DNA of 64,000 nucleotides from Paulownia fortunei (GCA_019321725.1 CM033108.1:4038001-4102000), one strand, 5' to 3'; positions 52,401 through 64,000 are shown, numbered from the stretch's first letter. Made by a program: numbers and translations. The notes: a model not told the origin generated them from the sequence alone.

Positions 52401-55400
52401 TCTAGACCAAGTTTAGGACTTTGTCTTCAGTATGTTGCAGGTTCAGCTTTTGTATTTTTATCCTCCTTATATCTTTAAAATTTGTTTGTAGGAGAGTTAA
52501 GTAATATGCTTGTGATCTCAAACCTATTTTCACTTTTACTAATTACGGTTCTTTTAATTGCTTGTTTGTTCCAAGTGACAACATTTCTAAACAATAGACA
52601 TGAAGGTTAGATGTTGCTGGAAAGTTCTGCTATTATGGAGTTAAGCGTTGAGATGCTTTGTTTTCCCCCTTCTATTTTTGTTCTTTCTATCTTATTGGTA
52701 GAAACTGAATGAGGTGGGGGGGGGGGTATTGACTGAAGTACTTCGACATTGCAAAAATGCTTTCAGAATTAATTATGGCGGGGTTTTTGTTCTTTCATTA
52801 TTTACAGATACTTTGTGATGGCCAGTTACCATTGATCGGTTTGGTGGAGAAGGTAGAGCGAGAGCTTGTGTGGAAGGTTCGATATGATTTGCCAAAGAAT
52901 TGGAATCTTCTATTTTTAGATTAATTCTTTGTATATTAATGTTATCAACACATTTGCTTCACAGGCAGAGCGTTCTGATATTTCAATCAAGCCAAACCCT
53001 TTCAAATTACTTTATGCATTTGAGATGCACAGACATAACTGGCGCAGAGCTGCAACTTACATGTACCTGTATTCTGTGCGTTTGAGAGCTGAAGCAATGG
53101 TTAAAGATCATCAACTCAGATCTTTGACTCTGCAAGAGAGGCTGAACGGGCTAGCTGCTGCTATTAATGCTCTGCAGCTTGTTCATCCTTCATATGCTTG
53201 GATTGACGCCCCAGTTGACGAAACTTCTCTTGATAAAGAAAATTATCCAAATAAAAAGGCTAGGATAACCAAGCAAGAACAATGTAAATCATCCTTTACA
53301 ATGAACTTTTGTTAAGAAATCATTAAGGTTGTGTTTGGATACATGGATTCGGAGCTAAGGATTTTAAATCCATAATAGGCTTGTTTGGATATTTTCATGT
53401 TACAATGGATTTCAAATCCTTGATCCTCCATTTTGATTTATTGTGGTGGGTTTGAAATCCCCCTACTATGGAGTCATTTGAAATTCTTCCCCCAAATCCT
53501 TCCAAACGCAACCTAACATTCATTGATTATCATGATGTGTATTCGGATTCTCCTATCTTTTGTCTGCTTATTAATCACATTTTTTTTCCCTCTTCTGTTT
53601 CAGCTCCTCCTGATGATGCTCTGCCTCAAAAGCTGCCATCTTATTTAGATGTTGAGAAACTTGAAAAGGAGTTTGTTTTAACATCAGCAGAATACTTACT
53701 CTCTTTGGCGAACATCAAGTGGAGCTTTACTGGTAATACAATGGTTACTTCATGATTACTTTTAACATTTTTGAATAAAATGTTTTTGCCTAATGTAAAT
53801 AATTGGATGTTACTTATTAATCATTTTATTTTCTGCTACACTTGAATTTGGTGTTTAAAACCCTTTCCCATATAACTAGACTGTTGACTTCAGTCATATA
53901 CTGAGATTTGTGTTTCTCAAAACTACCAAACTTCACAGATATTTTCAGACTAGTGGGGTCATATGCAATAAATATAGACTACTGTTAGAGAACTAGACAT
54001 ACTCAGGCTTCCCTCTCCTCACTGGGACTCAAGCCTTGTCTCTAGGTCATTCTTTTGTTTCTATTTTACACCTTATGTTTCAGGAAATGAGAAACCATCA
54101 GCCGACCTTATTGATCTGCTGGTTGAATCAAATTCATATGATATGGCTTTTATGGTGATCCTCAAGTTTTGGAAGGGTTCTGGTCTTAAAAGGTTATACT
54201 GTCTTCTTGGAACTCTTGGCCTTATAAACTGTTAAAAGTACTTTAATATCTTTGCTATGCTAATTATTCACAATATGGCAATTGTTCAGGGAACTTGAAA
54301 GAGTCTTCATTGCCATGGCGTTGAAATGCTGCCCAAGCAGACTAGCCCCCTCATTGCATGGGTAAGTACATGAACACATTTTTGTATACTACTACTGTAT
54401 CTTCTTATGGTCTCCTTTATGTTTCTTTCTTGCTCATCCCTTATCTGGATGAGCCGGAACCAACTTTCAATTTCTGTTGAGTAATAGTTTAGTTAAGTCT
54501 TGAATTATCCCCTAGAAAGCTTGATGATATAGATGAGATTTGGGAGATTTCTCCAAGCTACATATTTGAGTCTACTGAGAGCACGTTTTTGCTTTTCTCA
54601 GGAAAGATCGTAAGACGCATCGTCTTTTGTTGACTTCATCACAAGATGAGTTAGTTCATGATTCACTTGATGCAGCTACAGCAGTACAACAAATTGCAGG
54701 CAGTAGCCATTGGGAAACACTTGAACTCTATCTTGTTCGTAATTCTTAATGCCCTTTTTTTTTTTTGGCCATAGTGTGTTCTATATTGGATTGCAGTCTG
54801 TAATGGTTTTCTGGCATACATACCTAGAAGAGAGTGACTGTGCTATTCAAATATTCTGTAGTCTTCACTATCAGGCTATACTTTCTCTGTTTTATTCCTA
54901 ATCCCTAATTTTCTTTTTTTGTATTTACTTTTCCTGATGTGGTGTGATCTGCTCTGTTTTTTGTCCTGGATGGTGCTGCTTCTTGTTGGAATGTTAAACC
55001 TAACTTCAGTAGGCTTTGCTTGTATATGTGCTTTTTCTCTGCTTTCGGCAAACTCCAGCATTTTATTTAATTAATATGGGTAATTGCTATATAAGGGTCT
55101 TATGCTCTGTCCTTTATGGTGTGAGCCACTTTAAGAGCCCCTACTTCTCAGTTCTTCACCTTATGGCACACTGGTAGACTTAGAATATATTATTTTTTAT
55201 GTTTTGAGGTCTGAGTACTTATTGGTTCTTTGAAACAATCTAGATATTCGTAAATTCAGTTCCAAAGCCTTTACAACTTGATAGACTGATCTCAAATACT
55301 TTCACTTTTACATGGTGTGTTTTGCCGCAGCAATTGAGAAGGTTTGATCTTGTATTTGGATTTACAGTTTTCTGCAAATATGCGAAGGTGGCATCCATAT

Positions 55401-58400
55401 AAGATGTCTAACAAAATTTTCAGTGGGATTGATATTGAATTTTCTAAGGCTTACTTTATTTTACTGATTTTTGTTCTTTTGCTTTTTTTCTTGTTTGCTT
55501 TACTTTTTTCACCTTTTCTTTGTTCTTCAAATTTGTTGTAATTACTCAATTCATTTGGCTTACGCATCGGCATGTGTTTGAGGTGGGAGTTGTTGTATCT
55601 GAGATTTAAAGTAGCTTACTTCTCTCAAGCTATTTCTGATACTATATTTGTGTCTAAGATGTTATCGAGACTTAGTTGGGTCACATATTGCAGGATAAAT
55701 ACAGGGCATTTCATCCCAGATTACCATTAGTTGTTGCTGGAACTCTTCTTTCTGCTGATTCTCAAATTGAGTTACCACTTTGGTTGGTTCGACATTTCAA
55801 GGTAAATTTTTCTATATACTTCCTGCAGTTGGAATAAATAATTTTTTGATGTTATGCTATATGTTCCTGGCTTTTGCTAGTGAGAGCATATCTAAGAAAC
55901 TAAGGCCTTCACATCGCACTATAACTTTCTTAAAACAAACCTTAAAATAAGCAGCGTGCATCCTTCATCTGAAATGCATGCAATTAAAGAAATATTGAAA
56001 CAGTTAAAAGGTGGAAGCATTCCTGAAAAATGAAATTGATGCCCCTTAACCAGCTTTTGGTTGGTATATGTGTGTGTGGGTGGATTAATTGGCTTGTATA
56101 AGCATTTCTAATTGTTTGGAGTAGCTGGCTATGAGTCATACTTCTGGAAATGGGCATTATGTGAAAACTTGAAAATCTGAGTGCGAGTGGATTATAAGAC
56201 TGAAATATGTAGAGAAAGATTTCAAAGGTAGAAACAAGTGTTTTGCTTAATTATGCTTGCGTGGTGTCTCAATTATACATTACCACCCTTGTCCATTAAT
56301 GAGACACCATAGAAACTTCATATAAAGGAGTTGCTCTTTGAATCACTGTTGTGCTGAAACATTGCCCGTTCAGCCTTGTGCATGTGAGAGTATGTGGAGG
56401 GTAGGGGGTGCACCTGGTCATTGAAGAAATTAATTATGGAGCAGTCGACCCGCAATGAATCTGGTCTTGTGTGCTTTTGGCTATTCACATTTACTCCTCA
56501 GAGAAATCATGCGATTTCAAATTTTAAAAAGTGTTGTTCATTGACAAAATCACTACATGCTATGTGACTGCATACAATATCCTTAAGTAGTTATCAATTT
56601 TTCCTTTTCATGATTACTCAGTATTTACTCGCTTTTTTAGTTAAGGAAATGGATATTGTATCTTTTAGTCGGGAATGTTTGTAGAATTCCATGCAAACAG
56701 GACCATAGTGGAGTCGGCTCTATATGTCAGGATTCTTTTTCCTTTATTGTGTCAATGCTGTTACACTAGAAAATAGCTCTTCAAGGAGACCGACATTGTA
56801 ACTCCATATATGATTCAGAGGTTAATTTAAGGAATCACTAATTTGTAAATGATTGAAAGGATTCATTTCCTAGACTAGCTTTGGAACGCCTTCAGTATCT
56901 AGGATGCGAGTGGACTGACCCTTATAGGCTCTGCACTGTCACGCCCCGGGCCCATGGGGTGGAGGCCTGCTAGCGATACTCTGGCACAACCGGCTCCGCT
57001 AGCAACCACTTCGCTTTTATCTTTGCTTTGCGAAAATGATTAATCCAATTGCTAGAGGAGTCCATTCACTTATAAACCATTCCAATTTTCCTCCCACAAT
57101 CAATCTTTTGATATTAGAACTTAAAACTGAGGATCAGTGAATTTTGTTATCTTAAATTAGTTTCTGATTGCTTGTAAAGAGTTGGTCATCAATAGCACAG
57201 CATGTCGCTCAACATTTCTTATTCTATTTTCTTTGTGTATTAAAACCAAGATACATGCTTGTTTCTTTCCTAATTTTTCGTTGATTGTGACAGGGTGATC
57301 GTAATGAAAATAGTTTTGGAATGACTGGAAATGAGTCGAATCCAGCATCCCTATTTCGCCTGTATGTTGATTACGGTCGATATGCAGAGGCTATTAATTT
57401 ATTGATTGAGTACATGGAAACCTTGGCATCAGTTGTAAGTTGTGCCTCTATTTTTTCCTGCTTGGCATTTAGACCTTTAGAGCAACTCCAAGCTTAACTG
57501 TTTTTGGCCTTTCTGGATATGTTTTCTGTCTTCGGTTTTGAAATGCTTTAATAACTGTTGAGTATGATAAATTTAATCATGGGATCTTGTTGACTTATTT
57601 TTGAAAACAAATAGATGAATGGGAAGGCGAGAAAATCCTGTGATTGATAAATGAGACTATTACATTGTGAAGTAGATGACTGAAAATGCTTGAATAACAG
57701 AATTACCAGGGTATTTGGTAATTTGGGAGTAGGGAATATTTTTACATGGTTAGTTCAGTAGGACAACTTTAAGGCCTCCCTTTTCATCTGATTAAATTGG
57801 CATTGATATGCATTTGTGGCTGTGGAAATAGTTGTATGAGAGTAACATGCTTTTATATTACTTCTTAAAATGGGGTTCCAAATTAGAATGTTATTTGAAG
57901 TTCTTAAATAGCCTCTAACACAGAAACTAAATCAACTTTCTCAAATAAGATTTAGCAGTTGCGGGCTCAAGGAGGAGAGTCCCAGCAAAGCTGCTTCCTG
58001 TTCTGACCTTGCCAGCTGTGCACTTTACTAGGCCTTTCAATCAGTTGCAGGGTTTGGTGTCTGAAATCTCTTGCATGTTGGCTATTCTAGGATTAGTGTG
58101 CAAGACTGGTTCTCGTCAGATTGTCAATGACATCATTAGATTATGGAAACAAACATCTACGTTTGATATTAATCTTCAAAATGCCATCGATAGATCAATT
58201 GAAAAAACAATAGTTTCATATTTTAGTTATTTTGGCCTGTGTTTTAATGGGAATTCCAAATTGCATTCATATCCAACAAGAGATGGAAGTTCTGATTCTC
58301 TATGATCGTGCTAAAGGGCACGAGCTTTATGCCTATGTTTTGTGGTGGCCTTTGAAGTTCTGGCAATACTGTCAGAAGCTATGAGTGTGCTGCATTGGTT

Positions 58401-58773
58401 TCAATACTCTTTCTCTTTGCTAAGAACTGAAGATATTTGCGATTATATGCAGCGACCTGCTGACGTTATCCATCGTAAAAGGCCATTTGCCGTTTGGTTT
58501 CCATATACTTCAGTCGAACGCCTATGGTGCTTGCTTGAGGAATCAATCAGATTGGGCCACAGGATTGACCAGAGTGAAAAGCTGAAAAAGTTATTGCATG
58601 GGGTTTTATTGAACCATCTCAATCTTGTATGTGATATGTTCTTTGACTTTTGCCTTCATTTTTAAGTTCAATGCATGGGTTTATCTTATCTAACCATCAT
58701 TCTTGCTTTTTCTTTGCTGGAAAAACATCAGCTGAAAGTGGACTCGGATGATGTTCAATCTTCTGCAAGCTAA
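31462..58773 (+). CDS. NUP160: Nuclear pore complex protein NUP160, 27 coding exons, with one frameshift as sequenced
   Basis: Scaffold nucleoporin of the Nup107–160 (Y) complex, needed in plants for mRNA export and auxin/flowering responses. Exons: 31462–31652, 35672–35804, 35932–36196, 36552–36612, 38782–38939, 40000–40082, 42710–42814, 42908–43005, 43386–43506, 45953–46135, 47124–47316, 47435–48006, 48956–49118, 49449–49726, 49814–50001, 51716–51792, 51900–52242, 52808–52876, 52965–53283, 53604–53732, 54084–54192, 54290–54361, 54602–54734, 55694–55801, 57294–57434, 58453–58626, 58732–58773. The N-terminal part is the Nup160 beta-propeller (RIGLRLMFPDALFPFAFICK; SDGSFRVWDLLSRGK). The rest is alpha-helical (GRLWANVFKFTLDL; KRPFAVWFPY). 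The exons sum to 4,508 nt, one short of 1,503 codons, because a base is missing near 52067. The literal frame stops at TGA 52076–52078 (about residue 1015). All other junctions keep phase; intron 5 has a GC donor. Normal plant length is about 1,500. Confidence 0.95.
31653..35671 (+). other. NUP160: First intron of NUP160 (4 kb)
   Basis: The donor GTAATT follows TTCATCTG and the acceptor is CCACAG. It includes a T-run of about 20 (33600–33620) and a weakly duplicated segment (about 33890–33950 and 34150–34210, both with GATGAGGTGG/GGTGAGGTGG then CCATG(A/T)GACG). No gene is visible. Confidence 0.7.
38940..39999 (+). other. NUP160: GC–AG intron of NUP160 (intron 5)
   Basis: Exon 5 ends ACATTGACAG and is followed by GCAAGT, a perfect GC-type donor consensus (AG|GCAAGT). 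Exon 6 begins after TTGTCAG with GTGCATTTGTAAGGCTGTGG, and this join keeps the frame (TLTG then AFVRLWVGE). Using the nearby GT (GTATCC) would break the frame. Confidence 0.85.
41330..41480 (+). repeat. GC-rich imperfect repeat in NUP160 intron 6
   Basis: The phrase GCCCTCGTGGCAATTGTTGG with GAGGGGAT (41337–41363) recurs as GCCCTTGTGGCAAGTGTTGG with GAAGGGGAT (41411–41439). A shorter form, TCCCTTGTGGCGGAGGC, occurs at 41463. This island is much more GC-rich than the surrounding intron. Confidence 0.6.
46312..46756. mobile_element. hAT-type MITE, 445 bp, in NUP160 intron 10
   Basis: The left end is TAGTGGTGTTCATTCGGTA and the reverse complement of the right end is TAAGGGTGTTCACCGTTCGG, a clear terminal inverted repeat. 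The flanks carry the direct repeat CGAATCAT (46304–46311 and 46757–46764), extendable to TACGAATCAT. An 8-bp duplication is diagnostic of hAT elements. Internal sequence is rich in 'ccgaa/ttcgg' words in both senses and has no transposase. Confidence 0.88.
46849..46880 (+). repeat. (AAAAAAT)n microsatellite
   Basis: About four AAAAAAT units in NUP160 intron 10, downstream of the hAT MITE. Confidence 0.85.
50079..51338. mobile_element. Non-autonomous hAT-like element, 1,260 bp, in NUP160 intron 15
   Basis: It is flanked by the 8-bp direct repeat GTGTTCAG (50071–50078 and 51339–51346). The left end is CAGGGATGGAGTCAGG and the reverse complement of the right end is CAGAAACGGAAGGGGGGG, similar over the first bases in hAT style. 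G-rich subterminal blocks (TAGGGGGGTGAC near 50105, GAGGGGGGCGACTAGG near 51225) border an A+T-rich core with no transposase frame. Confidence 0.75.
52067..52069 (+). other. NUP160: Apparent 1-bp deletion / frameshift in NUP160 exon 17
   Basis: Upstream frame: SRENPG; downstream conserved frame: ESVTTVKGRLWANVFKF. They meet at AATCCTGGGAATCAGTG. One extra G in the GGG run would join them; as written, the frame reads NPGNQ then TGA. The intron after exon 17 is then also restored to phase 0. Confidence 0.85.
53327..53513. mobile_element. PIF/Harbinger (Tourist-like) MITE, 187 bp, in NUP160 intron 19
   Basis: Left terminus GGTTGTGTTTGGATAC and reverse complement of the right terminus GGTTGCGTTTGGAAGG match at 12 of the first 13 bases. 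The flanking trinucleotide TAA is present on both sides (53324–53326 and 53514–53516), as expected for PIF/Harbinger. Interior subterminal copies of 'ggatttcaaatcc'-like words are in inverted order. It lies 43 bp after the exon 19 donor. Confidence 0.9.
56940..57020 (+). repeat. GC-rich transposon-like fragment in NUP160 intron 24
   Basis: The stretch beginning CTGTCACGCCCCGGGCCCAT, with GGGGTGGAGGCCTGCTAGCG and CACAACCGGCTCCGCTAGC, is far more GC-rich than the intron around it. It resembles fragments that recur in plant retroelements. No borders are visible, so identity is tentative. Confidence 0.35.
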
Positions 58774-61700
58774 TGTTTCACTGGTCTCTGGTGCTGGGCT
58801 ATGTCAAACTTTTGGACCTATGGACGATTCTAAGTTCTTCCATTTTCGGGATTTTTGAGCCTTCCACATTCAGTTGCCTTGATCAACAATTGCTCTTATC
58901 TAATACAACTTCTTTACCAGAGTTGGTACAAACAAATCAACAACATTGAGGTTCAAGCCCCTTATCACCGCCTTTGTTGCTTATTTAAAGTTGGGTGTGG
59001 GCATTAAGCCAGTTGGTTGCACAAAAATTATTTGGTTGGCAGGTAAATCTGATAGATCAGTCGTTATCTGGAGGCTCGTCTTGTCTATAAAGTTTGTATT
59101 TGATTTCATGTTGTACGTGTCCCGGAATAGTGTAATGCTGCCTGGAAAAAGATATTTGCTGTTAGGTTTAGGTGGATGCTTTTATGTTCTCAATGCGGCA
59201 TTAGATAGTTTTACTGGTGTAGAGCTCACAAATTGATATCTCAAAGAGTTATAATTTGTAAAAAAGAGTACTTCTGTATTCTACTAATGCAGCTGTCTGA
59301 ATGCGAGGCTTCCCTTCGTTATCATCTGTTATGTTGAATATATCGCTCCTGATGCTGCACATTTGATTTTCTGAGATAATGGGTTTATCCATTGTTGTAA
59401 ATGGCGACGCTGTGGCGTGCCTTTGTAAGACAAATGAAACTCTAGCTTCCTCACGTCTTTTCTCTTCTCCCAAGTCTTCTCTTCCAGCCCTGGCGCGTTT
59501 TACTTTTTCTTTTTCTTTTCTTTCTTCTCCCTTTCTCTTTCAGCCCATGTCTTCTTTTCTTTCTCCCAAATTGAGGCTTTCTTTCTCTCTTTTTCTCAGG
59601 CTCGGTTTTCTCATCTTTTTTCCTTTTTTTTTTCTTCTCTATTGTTCTTCTCTTTTTAATTTTCAGAAATTACTGAAATTTATGGTGTGGAGTTTTTCTC
59701 CTCATAGATTTTGCTGAAATTAGCACTGAAATCAATGATTTTTTTAGATCATTAATGAAATTGAAAGATTATTGATTAAGTACCAAGATTACTGATATTA
59801 TTGAAATCATTGATGGAAATTCCTGAAATTATTGAAAATTATTCTCCTGGCATCTCTTGAATTCTTCTGTCAATGCGTATCTGTCTTTTATGTTTTGCAT
59901 TATATAGGATCAGTTTTTATTTTCTATTTTTTTTTTTTTTAAAAAAAAGTAGATATGGACTGATTTCTATCTCTCAAACTCACGACCTTCTGAGTTCAAA
60001 CCCACAAGCTACTTGGATCGTCTGGGATCATGTCTTTTATAGAGTTGTCTTTTTAGGCTGGAATTAGCAGCCAAGGAACACACTCTGTTCCAGATGCTAC
60101 TGATCTTGGTGTGAACTGTTTGGAAAAAAGACAAATTCCACTTCCAAACCATGGATGAGAAATAACAATTCATGTGTTTGCTGGGATATCTTAAATGAGT
60201 TAATTTGGATGATTTCTAGATTAATTTCGTTGATAACATCAAGAATCATTTTTTCCCAGTCTTTGTATCTATTGGAAAGATTGATACCTAATCTTAGAAG
60301 TGATTAGTCTCATTAACGAATATTCGTTATAAATGTTGTCATCCTCATGTGTTAATAATCAGTGAGCAAGTTAATCCAGGACAAGGGATTGTTTAAAGTA
60401 GAACAAGAAATCCTTGTTCAACTTTTGGGATTGGACATGTGAACAAGGCAATGGGGAATCATACAAATTTTGTGAAATGTCATAGCTCTCATCAACATTT
60501 GGGGCACTAAGAATTGAAAGTTGTGAGTTGTAATTTCCCCACGAAATTAATCAAAGATGGATTAATTTGTTTAAGTAAACTTTTATCATAGAAAGAGTAG
60601 CATCTACCTTATGTCAGGTTTGGGTTTTAGTAAGAAAAATAGTATAAAAAAATTTCAGTCTAAATATAGTGCGAGGAAGATGTGAGTACACACTAATACG
60701 ACGTCGCATCGATCAAGCATATTCTCAAAATATTCTTTGGAGTAAATATTGTAATTCTGCTTTTGTGTATTTACCTTTTAATATGTGGAACTTTTTAAAA
60801 TATATATATTTGATATTTTTCAGTGTCCCATTAAAAAATATAAAAAATAAAAGAAAAAAAGAAATTGCTTTAATTTTCATGACTTCTTTTTTTATTTTTC
60901 TAAATTAGGTGCATATTTTTACTTTACAAGAATATCTTCCATTACTAGAAATACAATAGCCACCATAGGTAAGTGGGTCCATAAGCACAGTGTGTTCAAA
61001 ACTTCAAACAATTCAAATTCAGTATTTCAACGGTTTCTAGAAAAAAGGCGAAAGTCAATATAGGAGACTTTTAATTAATCTTACTATAAGCAGATGTCCT
61101 TTTTTGAATTAGAAGACCAAATTTTTTTTTTAAAAGAAAAAGAAAATTGCAAGTTTATTTGCTTCAAGTTTAAGAAACAGAATTTGCATGGGCCAAATCC
61201 AAAGTTTCGGAAATCATATATCTGCCTCTCAATTTAGTCAAATTAAATAAACAAAGTTGTTGTAGGACCACATGCTCATTTGGGACCAAATATTCTTTCA
61301 AACAAAGTAATACTAGTACTATTTTTTAATGAAGATATAGGAAAATTGAATGCAAAATAAAACATGAGTTTGGTACATTAAATTAACCATAACATAGACT
61401 AGGTTTTTTCATCTTTCTAGAGAAAAAAACACAATTTTTTGGTCTATTTAAACATGTTTTTGTATTCATAAAGGGGAATCATTCCGTCATAAATATTATT
61501 TATCATTTATTATTTTTTTCAATTATCTTTCATTAACATGACAAGAATTTCGTTTGTTATAATTAAAACTATTGCAAGTTAGACAGTGGAATTAGTGAAA
61601 GTTAACACTAAAATTTTTTTTTTGAGATTCACATCATTTTTTTTATTAAAAATAAAAATTCAAGACCCAATTTAATTTCATTTTTGTTATCAATTTTCCT

Positions 61701-62450
61701 ACTTTTTTCTTTAATAAATTAAAATTAAACGAGCTTTAAACATTTCATACCTTTTGTCCCTCTCTATATTGTTTAAGTTGCTGGTTTTTATTAATTAAAT
61801 CACTCAATTTTGCTTAAATATTCAAGGCATTCAACTAGTTCGTATGGAGGGCAGTTTTGTCTTTGCATTGTAAAAGATTTGAGGGATGGGTGCATAAAGG
61901 GAAAACTTGAAGTTAGAGAATAGAGCATCACTCTCATATTATTTTCAATAGATTCTTTGCCATTTATTTATAAAAAGTTAAAATATAATTAAGGAAGAAA
62001 GTAAAACATTTAAATCAAATCATTAGTAATCACTAATCAATAGATAAAAGTTTTAAATAATAATTAAACAAAAGCAGATAATTAATACAAATGATAATGT
62101 AAAGCAGCAGTAAAACCAAAAAGATACTGTAAAAACTTCACACACACACAAAATGCATCATTAATTAATTAAAAGAAAGGTTAAAGGTCAAGTCAGGTAG
62201 GCCTGTTTCTTTCGTTTTTGTCAAAATTGTGAGCACAAAATAGAACAGAGAGAGAAAAGAGAGCAAAAAATTGGGTTAAAAAAAAAAAGATTGAGTAAAA
62301 ATTAAGAGAGACACGCCAAGCTCACCCACCCACAATTCCCTTTTTTTCCACACTAACCAATTAGCCCAGAAATTAGGATTCTTCTTTCTAACCGTTTGAT
62401 CATCCCCTCCAAGGAAAAAAAGAAAAAAGAAAGGAATAATATTTCGAAAA
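58774..62450. other. NUP160 3' UTR and intergenic spacer
   Basis: The first several hundred bases should be NUP160 3' UTR; the poly(A) site is not fixed. A pyrimidine-rich tract lies at about 59455–59660. A run of short ATTATTGAAA/ATTACTGA words covers 59670–59850. A T-run directly followed by an A-run is at 59929–59948. Past 60.1 kb the DNA is AT-rich with no gene. Confidence 0.5.
59455..59660 (+). repeat. Pyrimidine-rich tract
   Basis: About 200 bp dominated by C and T on the plus strand (for example CTTTTTCTTTTCTTTCTTCT). Purine–pyrimidine strand asymmetry of this length is unusual in the window. Confidence 0.7.
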
Positions 62451-64000
62451 CCAAAGTAAAAATCACCTTAAGAAGAAGAAGAAGAAGAAGAAGAAAGGGA
62501 AATCACAAGCCGGTGATCGAAGTGACACTTCTTTTTCTTTTTGAGTAAGTCTTTTTTCATGAAATATAGTTTCTTTTTCAAGATTTTTGTATTGTTTGAA
62601 GTATGTGCAGTGTTTTTCTTTTAATTTTGTTGTTCTTGAAGTGTAAAGATTGGTTTTTTTTTGGGAAAGAGTTTAAAATGTTTCTCTCTCTTCGTCTTCT
62701 TTTGTGTGTGTGTGTGTTTTGGTGAAGTGTGAAGATTCTTTGTGTGGTGGTTTTCTGTTGGCCCCCTTTATTTTGTCTGATTATGTTGGTAAATAGTTGT
62801 CTGCATGCCCTTGTAGATTAGTGGGTTTTTCTTTTTCGGTTAAGGGGTTAAAGAATTGGAAGTGTTGTTGTGTTTTGAGGCTACTAAAGAGGGGAAGATT
62901 GTTGCTTGTTTGAATCTTGGTGGATGCCAATAAGCTCAAAAGTGAACCTAGCAAAATTTATGTATTTGATGAGAATTCATTATTGAATGTCCTAGGATGA
63001 GAAGAGAGCAGGATTTTGATTTACTTATGAGGATTCAAAGGTTGTATTTTGGAACAAACCTTTTCTTGTTGCCATACATGTTTGTTTAAATTCAAAACAT
63101 TGAACAATTCGTATTTGCTGATTTAGCCATTGTTCTGTGCACTCGTGCCTTTGATTATTTAATAATTTTATTTATCTGAATGACTTGTGACAAATGATTT
63201 TGTAGTTGAATATTATGTGGTCTTGGTATTATCTTTGGTATTGACAACCTTGATACAGTGTGCTTCATTTATACTTCAGGCTTTTAACTTGGAAAAAGTA
63301 TGAATTTCGCATCCTTCGCTTTGATTCATTACTTGACAAACGAATGTCTCCTACCATTCAATTTCAAGTACTAGTTATTGTTAAACCTTACCCATGCAGT
63401 TATAGTTGATATATGCTACCAGGAGAGAAGCTTTAATTTATCATGTTTTCAACATTTTGTTTTGAGTCGTGTCCAGTAGAGAATGCAAAATTTGGTACCA
63501 GCAAAGCAAAGACCTTGAACATTAACAATTGTTAAAGCTTCAATCATTCTTATCTACTTATGCTCCAATCTGAATGGTTGTCACATAATGCATGAAATAA
63601 TGAACAAATGTCGCCCCTGCATAAAGCCTATGATTATTATGGTATTAGTTACCTGACATGGGAAGTGGTGTAGATAGAGTCTAAATGTTGGATTCTCATC
63701 TTCTTTTGCTGTCATGACGAAAAATCATAGTTCCTAACAGGATTTCTTTGTTTTAACTTCTAATTTAAGGGTTGCATTATAATATGGGGTAAAAAAAGTT
63801 TTAAAATCAGTGCTCATGTTATTTTTATCGAACTATGCAATAAAATGAGTATATTTGCATTCATTTCTTGTTATATATGCCATCATACAATTGTTGCAGC
63901 ATCAAGTGTCAGACACACATTTTCTAATACTTTCAGGAGATTCCACATATGGTAGCTTGTTTGCCAAATACACTTGTAATCTAGAATTGCCATCAGAGGA
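62400..64000 (+). other. Possible 5' leader exon and leader intron of a gene running off the window
   Basis: A GA-rich leader-like segment up to 62553 is followed by TTTTTGA|GTAAGT, a strong donor, then 1.3 kb of T-rich intron-like DNA including a TG repeat (62703–62717). Plausible acceptors are TTGTTGCAG ending at 63900 and CTTTCAG ending at 63937. The segment 63901–64000 has one open frame (HQVSDTHFLILSGDSTYGS and on) and an 11-codon ATG frame from 63952. Which is used, and the product, cannot be told from here. Confidence 0.4.
62470..62495 (+). repeat. (AAG)n microsatellite in probable 5' UTR
   Basis: About eight GAA/AAG units, in a purine-rich stretch that looks like a plant 5' leader. 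Confidence 0.9.

Noticed and set aside
58009..58305. 98-codon plus-strand open frame between NUP160 exons 25 and 26
   Set aside because: Exons 25 and 26 join directly in phase with the expected protein continuity (ASV to RPADVIHRK); this frame is intronic.
58946..59236. 96-codon open frame after the NUP160 stop
   Set aside because: No recognisable family; it lies in the likely NUP160 3' UTR and flank.

Overview
This is nuclear DNA of a flowering plant, most likely a dicot. The genes are intron-rich with GT–AG junctions, the spacers are very AT-rich and full of small transposons, and the proteins match plant families (KORRIGAN cellulase, plant NUP160, zeta-class glutathione transferase). The species cannot be named from the sequence alone. 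I found no tRNA, rRNA, CRISPR array or bacterial-type operon.

Layout. 1–2.65 kb: the decayed 5' end of a Ty3/gypsy LTR retrotransposon on the minus strand, cut by the window edge (LTR, gag, zinc knuckle, start of the protease). 2.65–9.5 kb: AT-rich spacer with a tandem duplication, an ~82-bp tandem array inside a probable DNA-transposon remnant, and microsatellites. 9.55–12.75 kb (+): a five-exon HhH-GPD DNA glycosylase. 14.15–17.80 kb (−): GSTZ1, maleylacetoacetate isomerase, ten coding exons, the first holding only the ATG. 19.25–25.46 kb (−): KORRIGAN, a membrane-anchored GH9 endoglucanase, six exons. 25.5–31.4 kb: repeat-rich spacer with a foldback/tandem cluster, a ~96-bp tandem array and a PIF/Harbinger-type MITE. 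31.46–58.77 kb (+): NUP160, 27 coding exons over 27 kb, with three transposon insertions in introns, each with a clean target-site duplication. 58.8–64 kb: 3' flank, spacer, and probably the untranslated leader and leader intron of another plus-strand gene that continues past the window.

I rebuilt exon by exon all four genes, checking reading phase across every junction. The predicted products are 491 aa (glycosylase), 225 aa (GSTZ1), 617 aa (KORRIGAN) and about 1,502 aa (NUP160). NUP160 keeps phase everywhere except one place: a single base seems to be missing from a G run near 52067, which puts an in-frame TGA in exon 17. Two introns, one in NUP160 and one in GSTZ1, need a GC rather than GT donor to keep the frame.

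The genes are unrelated housekeeping functions (DNA repair, tyrosine breakdown, cellulose synthesis, nuclear transport), not a pathway cluster. I did not find a novel biological system. The points worth a second look are the NUP160 frameshift, the two GC–AG introns, the ATG-only exon, and several well-delimited non-autonomous transposons and tandem arrays.
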